DNA from: an uncultured Lactobacillus sp.
Lineage (GTDB): Bacteria > Bacillota > Bacilli > Lactobacillales > Lactobacillaceae
NCBI RefSeq assembly: GCF_945290125.1
Contig: NZ_CALYQV010000015.1
Location: 1 to 38,524, forward strand
Direction: 5' to 3'
Length of the DNA stretch: 38,524 bases
The translations under genes were made by a program, and so were the position numbers. The notes below the pieces were generated by a model. The model ran no database searches and was not told the origin of the DNA. It saw only the letters and a program-made list of their open reading frames with translations. Shown here piece after piece: positions 33,541 through 38,524 of the stretch. Position 1 is the stretch's first letter; the number at the start of each line of letters is the position of its first letter.

Positions 33541-34368
33541 CTAATTTTTCTGTACATTAACATTATATGAGCTGCCCTGCAAGATTTGTGCTGTAAATGC
33601 ATTAACTCTTTTAACAGTGATATTCTTAGTAGTCTTATTTTCTACCTGAATTAACCAAGTTGGTAATAAAATAGTGCTCCCGCGAACATCGGTTAATTTA
33701 GAATAACCCAGGCTAACCTGCATTACACGTGAATTGTTGACAATTTCCCTATCAGTATACATTGCTTTGACAGCATGCCAGGCACTGATAATTAATTGTG
33801 GTTCACGTACAGCATTAATAGGCCCCATATAAGAAATAGTATAGTTAACAATTTGATTATCACGCACATTAATTGTTAACTGAGCATCACTGTCATAAAT
33901 ACGGCCATAGTCAGTATTTTGTACATAACAATAGGTATTATCGCCTGACATACTGGGTTCGAATTTAAATTCTTTACCGTAAGGAACATTTTTAGGATCA
34001 TTTTTAAAATCCTCTAATTGTTGTAAATTCTTTTTACGATTTCCACTGAGCAAAATCAGGGATTTTGGTGTACCAGTTAAAGAATTATCGCTTTTAGAAT
34101 AATGGGTAGTAACTTGCGTTAAACTACTGCTTTTACGAGAAAGATAGTCGCGATTCTTAACAGCTAAGTAATAACCAGATTGTTGCTTATGCGAAATATG
34201 GAGGGGAATATCAATGCCGTCAGCACGCATCTCGGCCCGGATACTTGTTGCAGTTGAACCGGATGTATCACTTAAGCTAATAGGAGAACGCCAAATTTCG
34301 ATTCCTAAATAAATATCAATTAACAAGAAAATAATGAAAAATAACCATTCTATTCTTTTACGGTCCAT
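33541..34368 (-). CDS. walI: WalI (YycI) regulator of the WalRK system
   Basis: A 275-residue membrane-anchored protein. One N-terminal membrane segment (about 7-23, 'EWLFFIIFLLIDIYLGIEIW') precedes an extracytoplasmic YycI domain. In Bacillus WalI and WalH interact with the WalK membrane part and restrain it. It begins 2 bases after the walH stop, showing tight coupling. Sequence conservation in this family is low; the assignment rests on the anchor, the domain start and the fixed gene order. Confidence 0.9.
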   Translation of the reverse strand: MDRKRIEWLFFIIFLLIDIYLGIEIWRSPISLSDTSGSTATSIRAEMRADGIDIPLHISHKQQSGYYLAVKNRDYLSRKSSSLTQVTTHYSKSDNSLTGTPKSLILLSGNRKKNLQQLEDFKNDPKNVPYGKEFKFEPSMSGDNTYCYVQNTDYGRIYDSDAQLTINVRDNQIVNYTISYMGPINAVREPQLIISAWHAVKAMYTDREIVNNSRVMQVSLGYSKLTDVRGSTILLPTWLIQVENKTTKNITVKRVNAFTAQILQGSSYNVNVQKN

Positions 34369-34370
34369 CT

Positions 34371-35705
34371 TTATTTCCCTTCTTCCATTATTGCCTGTTT
34401 ATATTTATTTAAGCTCAGAAAATCAACTTTTTCCCATTCAGCCAAACTCTTCCATTGATTATATGCTTTCACATAATAACCCGGTACTAGATTAACCAGG
34501 TGGTCATGTGAATTATCCTTTTCTACACCAAAAGCCACTATTATGCGCTGAATTTCTTCTTTTCTCATACCGGCATTAACTAATCTTTGCATTACCGTTG
34601 CACTCGATGGTAGAGTTTTTGTTTGCCCATCAAAAGGTATCGGAATTTGTAAATCCGTATTGTTAAAGTCAACTTTAACTGCATCTTCAGTAAATGACGT
34701 CACTACTTGAGGACTGCTGTTATCCCAAAAGACGGGTATCCCTTCAACATAATTAGCATAGCTAATAGAATTATCCGTTGTATCAAAATAACGTAAATCT
34801 TGTTCACTCAAGCCAAGTTTATGAACAAAACTGACACTTTCCAGCAGTTGATCGTTCAGCGTTTTGTCTTTGTGCTTTTCATAACGTGTATAGTGAAAAT
34901 CATGGCGGTCAGTTTTAGCCTTTGGGACTCTTAAGTTGGTATAGTAGTTAAGCGAATAAGTAACCCAGCCTTTTTTATTTGAGCGTGTAGTTACATTTGT
35001 CGTGCCTAGAAGGCGAGAAACAAAGTAAGAATCGGTTTGCGTATTTGTCAAATAGCTGTATATGCGCCAGTGGTCTTGTTTGGTGAAAAAAACCTCATAA
35101 CAATTTTTGAGACGCATAAACTCAACGGGGATCTTGCCCCGAGCATTACTAGCATAACTACGCAGCTTATTAAAGTTGCCCTTAATTAAATTAATACGGT
35201 AAATGGTATAAGTCTTATCATTACCTAAATAAAGGAAATCATTACTATTTGTGATGAAGACACGGCGAAATTTCGGATCGCCTTTTTTCACATTCTTCTT
35301 AGTAAACAAATTAATGCTAACTTCTTTAGGAAAGCTTAACTGGATGCACTCCGAATCATGCAACATTTCTTCATATTCTTTTTTATCCGTACTAATTTTC
35401 TTAATATTACGGTATTTTACCCCTTTTACTTCTTTGACAAATTCCAGTGGTAAATTCTTTTTAGCATCATACAAGCGGTACAACTGACCATTTTTAAAAC
35501 CATAAGAATTAGTAGGAATATAAAGATTGGAAACAATCCGATCGCGGCGGCTGCGCGTTTGTTCTGTTACCCTATTGGTTTGACTAATATGATTGAAATA
35601 CTGGTCATTAGTCATGATAAATATCCAGAGTACAATTGACAGACCGAAAACAGCCAAAGTTCCTATTAAAAGCAACGCGTCGCCAAGCTTAAATTTAGAC
35701 TTCAT
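34371..35705 (-). CDS. walH: WalH (YycH) regulator of the WalRK system
   Basis: A 444-residue protein read from ATG 35705 (MKSKFKLGDALLLIG), which follows AAGGGG by 9 bases. GTG 35723 and ATG 35714 are in frame but sit on or next to that site. It has one N-terminal membrane segment (about 9-30) and a large extracytoplasmic domain ('LPVEFMRLKNCYEVFF...VNAGMRKEEIQRIIVAFGVE'). It overlaps the end of walK by 11 bases, which suggests translational coupling. It acts with WalI to modulate WalK. Confidence 0.9.
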   Translation of the reverse strand: MKSKFKLGDALLLIGTLAVFGLSIVLWIFIMTNDQYFNHISQTNRVTEQTRSRRDRIVSNLYIPTNSYGFKNGQLYRLYDAKKNLPLEFVKEVKGVKYRNIKKISTDKKEYEEMLHDSECIQLSFPKEVSINLFTKKNVKKGDPKFRRVFITNSNDFLYLGNDKTYTIYRINLIKGNFNKLRSYASNARGKIPVEFMRLKNCYEVFFTKQDHWRIYSYLTNTQTDSYFVSRLLGTTNVTTRSNKKGWVTYSLNYYTNLRVPKAKTDRHDFHYTRYEKHKDKTLNDQLLESVSFVHKLGLSEQDLRYFDTTDNSISYANYVEGIPVFWDNSSPQVVTSFTEDAVKVDFNNTDLQIPIPFDGQTKTLPSSATVMQRLVNAGMRKEEIQRIIVAFGVEKDNSHDHLVNLVPGYYVKAYNQWKSLAEWEKVDFLSLNKYKQAIMEEGK

Positions 35706-37548
35706 CCCAATCATCCCCTTCACTCATTGGTTCATAAGGCAGTGCAATATAAAAAGTAGAGCCTTTTCCTTCACTGCTGTTGGCCCAAATATGACCGTGA
35801 TGTTCTTCCACTATTTCTTTAGCAATCGCCAATCCTAATCCTGTGCCACCCTGAGCCCGTGAACGAGCTTTATCAACGCGGTAAAAGCGATCAAAAATTT
35901 TAGTTAAATCTTCTCGCGGTATACCCAAGCCCTGATCGGCAATACTCAAAACAATGCGTTTTTGCTCTGAGTGTAGTTTTACCGTGATCACGCCACCATC
36001 AGGCGAATATTTAATGGCATTGTTCATGATGTTATCAATTACCTGCGCAAACTTGTCAGTATCGATTTCTACCCATAATGCCTGCGTACCCATCTCACGA
36101 GTAATGGTATACTTTTTGTTTTCCTTTTTATCCGTTTTAACAATCATGTCGAAGCGATCCAAGATATGAGCTACAAAATCGTTAAAGTTAACCCACTCTA
36201 AATCAACTTTGGAAACTCCCCTATCCATTCTTGACAGGCTGAGAAGTTCACTGATCATTCTAATCATGCGCTCAGTTTCTTCTTGCGTTACCTGCAAAAA
36301 TTTGGGGGCAACATTGGGATCTTTCCATGCTCCTTCATTTAACGTCTCAATATACGCGTGTAAACTAGTAAGTGGCGTACGTAATTCATGGGAAACATTA
36401 GAAACAAACTGCTTTTGTGAATTTTCATTCTTCTGTTGTTCAGTAATATCATGCAAAACACAGACACTACCAGAAACAAAGCCGGTAACTCTTTTAATAA
36501 GAGAAAAACTGGCGTGTAGAATGACTTCATCCCTTGTTCCTTTACTCAGGGTGATTGCTATGCCTTTCTGGTTGGCAATTAAATCTTGTGAGGACTCTTT
36601 TAAGCCTAAAACTGTAGCGATCGGCTGATTAATGATTTCATCTTCCGTTTGGTTTAAAAAATTGAGCGCCATTTGGTTGACAACATTAACATTACCATGC
36701 CGGTCAGTTGCAAGAACGCCATCACTCATATGAGACAGTACGCTGTCCAGCCTACGCTGTTCACTTTCAGATTCTTCTTGAGAGCGCTCAATTCTAACAG
36801 ACAAGGTATTAAAAGCCTGACCTAACTGCCCTAATTCATCGTTGGAATAGATTTTTACCTGACTTGAATAATCACCATCAGCAATATTAAGTGCCTGGCT
36901 TTGCATTTCCTCAATGGGCTTAGTAATCGCATGGGAGACTACTAAAGATAAGATTGCCCCCATTACTGCTGCAATCATAGAAGTGACCAAAAACATCAAT
37001 GAAATATTGCGCAGGTCATTAAAAACTCCCTGCATTGACGCTCGGACATAAATTGCACCAACAGTATTGGCGGAGCCGTTACCTGCGTTCAAAGGGGTAA
37101 CTTGCACCATATAGTCTCCGTTTTCATTGACAACTTTAGTTGCCTGTCTGCCAGTTGAAGTTACCTGCTTAACTAAAGTATTATTGACACGCTGACCAAT
37201 CCGGTTTTTATCATTTAGATTTGAAACTGCACGAATAATATCCTTATTGTCTACAACAATAATTTCACTAATCGTACCTATACCATTGCTGTAGTCATTG
37301 ACAATTCTGTTTAAATTACTGTCAGTATGCTTATTGTCTTTTAGTAATTGCGTTGACAACTGGTTAGAAACTATTGGCAAAACTTGAATGGATGATTGAA
37401 AATTTTCAATACTGTTTTGTTCCAATTGACGTGTAAAATAGGCACCAATAACTTCAATGGTAGCGATGATCATCGCCATGAACACAATAGCTAAAGTAGT
37501 ATTTATCGAAATGGTTAAATGTTTAAACTTATTCCTGAATTTTTTCAT
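35695..37548 (-). CDS. walK: WalK (YycG) essential cell-wall sensor histidine kinase
   Basis: A 617-residue kinase controlling peptidoglycan hydrolase genes through WalR. In order: membrane segment (about 13-36), extracytoplasmic PAS-like domain, membrane segment (about 183-204), HAMP (about 205-257), PAS (about 262-370), histidine-box 'FVSNVSHELRTPLTSLHAY' with His387, and the ATPase domain with NAIKYSPDGG, DQGLGIP and GTGLGLAIAKEI. Length and order are standard. The ATG at 37548 has no clear ribosome site (the preceding 20 bases are A/T-rich), and a hairpin lies between walR and walK, so kinase output may be lower than that of the regulator. Confidence 0.97.
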   Translation of the reverse strand: MKKFRNKFKHLTISINTTLAIVFMAMIIATIEVIGAYFTRQLEQNSIENFQSSIQVLPIVSNQLSTQLLKDNKHTDSNLNRIVNDYSNGIGTISEIIVVDNKDIIRAVSNLNDKNRIGQRVNNTLVKQVTSTGRQATKVVNENGDYMVQVTPLNAGNGSANTVGAIYVRASMQGVFNDLRNISLMFLVTSMIAAVMGAILSLVVSHAITKPIEEMQSQALNIADGDYSSQVKIYSNDELGQLGQAFNTLSVRIERSQEESESEQRRLDSVLSHMSDGVLATDRHGNVNVVNQMALNFLNQTEDEIINQPIATVLGLKESSQDLIANQKGIAITLSKGTRDEVILHASFSLIKRVTGFVSGSVCVLHDITEQQKNENSQKQFVSNVSHELRTPLTSLHAYIETLNEGAWKDPNVAPKFLQVTQEETERMIRMISELLSLSRMDRGVSKVDLEWVNFNDFVAHILDRFDMIVKTDKKENKKYTITREMGTQALWVEIDTDKFAQVIDNIMNNAIKYSPDGGVITVKLHSEQKRIVLSIADQGLGIPREDLTKIFDRFYRVDKARSRAQGGTGLGLAIAKEIVEEHHGHIWANSSEGKGSTFYIALPYEPMSEGDDWDEV

Positions 37549-37570
37549 AGTTTTACAAAATTAAATAAAA

Positions 37571-37607
37571 AGAAAACCGCGCTTGCTAAATACTGCGGGG
37601 CTTTCTT
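37571..37607 (-). terminator. imperfect hairpin with T-run between walR and walK
   Basis: On the minus strand arms AGAAAGCCCCGC and GCGCGGTTTTCT pair with two mismatches and are followed by a T-rich tract. It may be a partial terminator that lowers walK transcript relative to walR. Confidence 0.45.
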
Positions 37608-37609
37608 TG

Positions 37610-38326
37610 TTAGTCTTCATTAGGCTGTTTAACGTAATAGCCAACACCGCGACGAGTTACTAAAATCTGCGGCTGAATTGGATTATCTTCAATTTTTTCA
37701 CGTAAACGGTGCACAGTAACATCAACTGTCCGGACATCACCGAAGTAGTCATAACCCCAAACAGTCTGTAAAAGATGTTCTCTGGTCATTACCTGATCCA
37801 TATGCTGGGCTAAATAATAGAGCAACTCAAATTCACGGTGAGTCAGCTCAATCTTTTTACCTTCTTTTTCAACAATATAAGCATCTGGCATAATTACCAA
37901 ATTGCCAATAGTAATATTTTTTGTTGAACTATCATCATTAGCGTTTTCATCTTTTTTAACAATATTACGCCGCCGCAAATTAGCCTTCACCCGTGCCACT
38001 AGTTCACGGTTAGAAAAAGGCTTAGTCACATAATCATCTGCACCCATTTCCAGACCCAAAACTTTATCAATTTCAGTATCTTTAGCCGTAACCATAATTA
38101 TAGGCATATCATGCGTTTGTCTCACTTCACGAGCTACATCCAAACCATCTTTTTTGGGTAGCATCAAGTCTAAGATCATTAAGTCAGGATTATATTCGTC
38201 AACTTTTTTGATGGCTTCTTCACCATCATATGCAGTGTCAACGTCAAAACCCTCTTTTGTCAAATTAAATTTAATAATATCAGAAATCGGTTTTTCATCA
38301 TCAACAACGAGAATTTTCTTTGACAT
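37610..38326 (-). CDS. walR: WalR (YycF) response regulator
   Basis: A 238-residue OmpR-type regulator read from ATG 38326 ([17 protein letters not shown]), 7 bases after AGGGGG. The frame is open further upstream, but that part covers the promoter. The receiver domain has acidic residues Asp9-Asp10, phospho-acceptor Asp53 (LMILDLMLP) and the conserved Lys in 'DDYVTKPF'. The C-terminal winged helix contains '[54 protein letters not shown]'. It governs cell-wall hydrolysis genes and is usually essential. It is the first gene of the six-gene leftward wal-htrA unit. Confidence 0.98.
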   Translation of the reverse strand: MSKKILVVDDEKPISDIIKFNLTKEGFDVDTAYDGEEAIKKVDEYNPDLMILDLMLPKKDGLDVAREVRQTHDMPIIMVTAKDTEIDKVLGLEMGADDYVTKPFSNRELVARVKANLRRRNIVKKDENANDDSSTKNITIGNLVIMPDAYIVEKEGKKIELTHREFELLYYLAQHMDQVMTREHLLQTVWGYDYFGDVRTVDVTVHRLREKIEDNPIQPQILVTRRGVGYYVKQPNED

Positions 38327-38348
38327 CGAAAAGCCCCCTTTTGTTATC

Positions 38349-38377
38349 ATTATACTGGTTTTTAGTTTATTAGCCAA
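38349..38377 (-). promoter_or_regulatory. promoter of the wal operon
   Basis: On the minus strand TTGGCT, 17 bases, TATAAT; 22 bases before the walR ATG. Confidence 0.8.
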
Positions 38378-38405
38378 AAAAGTCATCAAAATTTAATAAA
38401 AAAAC

Positions 38406-38434
38406 TTGCATTTCACTGAAAATAATAGCATAAT
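38406..38434 (+). promoter_or_regulatory. promoter of the tRNA gene
   Basis: TTGCAT (38406-38411), 17 bases, CATAAT (38429-38434), reading toward the tRNA at 38467. Confidence 0.65.
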
Positions 38435-38466
38435 AGTCTCCGTTGGTTATTTGTAATAACGCTTAT

Positions 38467-38524
38467 GGGTGGCTAGCTCAGCTGGCAGAGCAACGGACTC
38501 TTAATCCGTGGGTCCAGGGTTCGA
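38467..38524 (+). tRNA. tRNA-Lys (anticodon CTT), cut by the window edge
   Basis: Acceptor 5' strand GGGTGGC (38467-38473), TA, D-arm GCTC...GAGC and anticodon stem ACGGA/TCCGT with loop CTCTTAA give anticodon CTT at 38500-38502. The T-arm begins with CAGGGTTCGA at the edge. The 3' end lies outside the window. Confidence 0.93.

Noticed and set aside
36209-36628. 139-codon plus-strand frame over walK
   Set aside because: Shadow of a strongly conserved coding gene; no ribosome site, composition typical of antisense frames.
1-38524. CRISPR array
   Set aside because: No regularly spaced short repeats were found; the only periodic DNA is the DUF285 coding repeat.

Overview
The window looks like a chromosomal segment of a low-GC lactic acid bacterium, Lactobacillus sensu stricto (acidophilus/delbrueckii group or its bee-gut relatives). 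The reasons are three secreted proteins with paired SLAP (S-layer-associated) domains, DUF285/BspA-type repeat surface proteins, AT-rich codon use with strong AGGAGG-type ribosome sites, and a complete walR-walK-walH-walI-walJ-htrA cluster followed by rlmH. The species cannot be fixed from the sequence alone.

Layout, left to right. 1-1.3 kb: a decayed patch with an alpha/beta-hydrolase remnant carrying an in-frame stop, a small membrane-anchored gene split by a frameshift, and an unknown membrane protein. 1.4-6.1 kb: a CitA/DcuS-type two-component system facing a two-gene operon for an AEC-family organic acid permease and a D-2-hydroxyacid dehydrogenase. These probably form one carboxylate-sensing and uptake unit. 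Related palindromes sit on both sides of the permease-dehydrogenase operon. 6.2-7.5 kb: rarA. 7.7-16.6 kb: a surface-protein island of three SLAP proteins (+ strand) and two BspA-like repeat proteins (- strand), arranged as SLAP followed by two convergent SLAP/BspA pairs. Both BspA-like genes are frameshifted in short homopolymers near the conserved C-terminus. 16.6-18.3 kb: an HNH nuclease-like gene, a 46-residue basic protein and an IscA/HesB-fold protein. 18.5-21.2 kb: an SLC13/ArsB-type transporter and the lemA-htpX envelope pair. 21.2-24.5 kb: an AraC regulator, then a TPP riboswitch with its own terminator in front of a fused double ECF ATPase and a T-component, with no S-component beside them. 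24.5-30.4 kb: a sucrose-type cluster with LacI regulator, a divergent GH32 enzyme, PTS EIIBCA and a canonical GH32 sucrose-6-phosphate hydrolase. The cluster has a strong promoter overlapped by LacI-type operators. 30.5-38.4 kb: rlmH, a 491-base gap carrying a cluster of DnaA-box-like sites, then htrA and the wal operon read leftward from a clear sigma-A promoter. A tRNA-Lys(CTT) gene starts at the right edge and is cut by it.

The most interesting points are the duplicated SLAP/BspA convergent modules with a recurrent uncharacterised domain and independent frameshifts, the DnaA-box cluster between htrA and rlmH, the GH32 paralogue with an intact catalytic triad in an unusual sequence context, the thiamine-riboswitch ECF module that lacks an S-component, and the matched palindromes around the permease/dehydrogenase operon. 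Several apparent gene starts (SLAP2, AraC, ECF ATPase, rlmH, walH, walR, the SLC13 transporter) were moved to starts that agree with ribosome sites, family length or the riboswitch.
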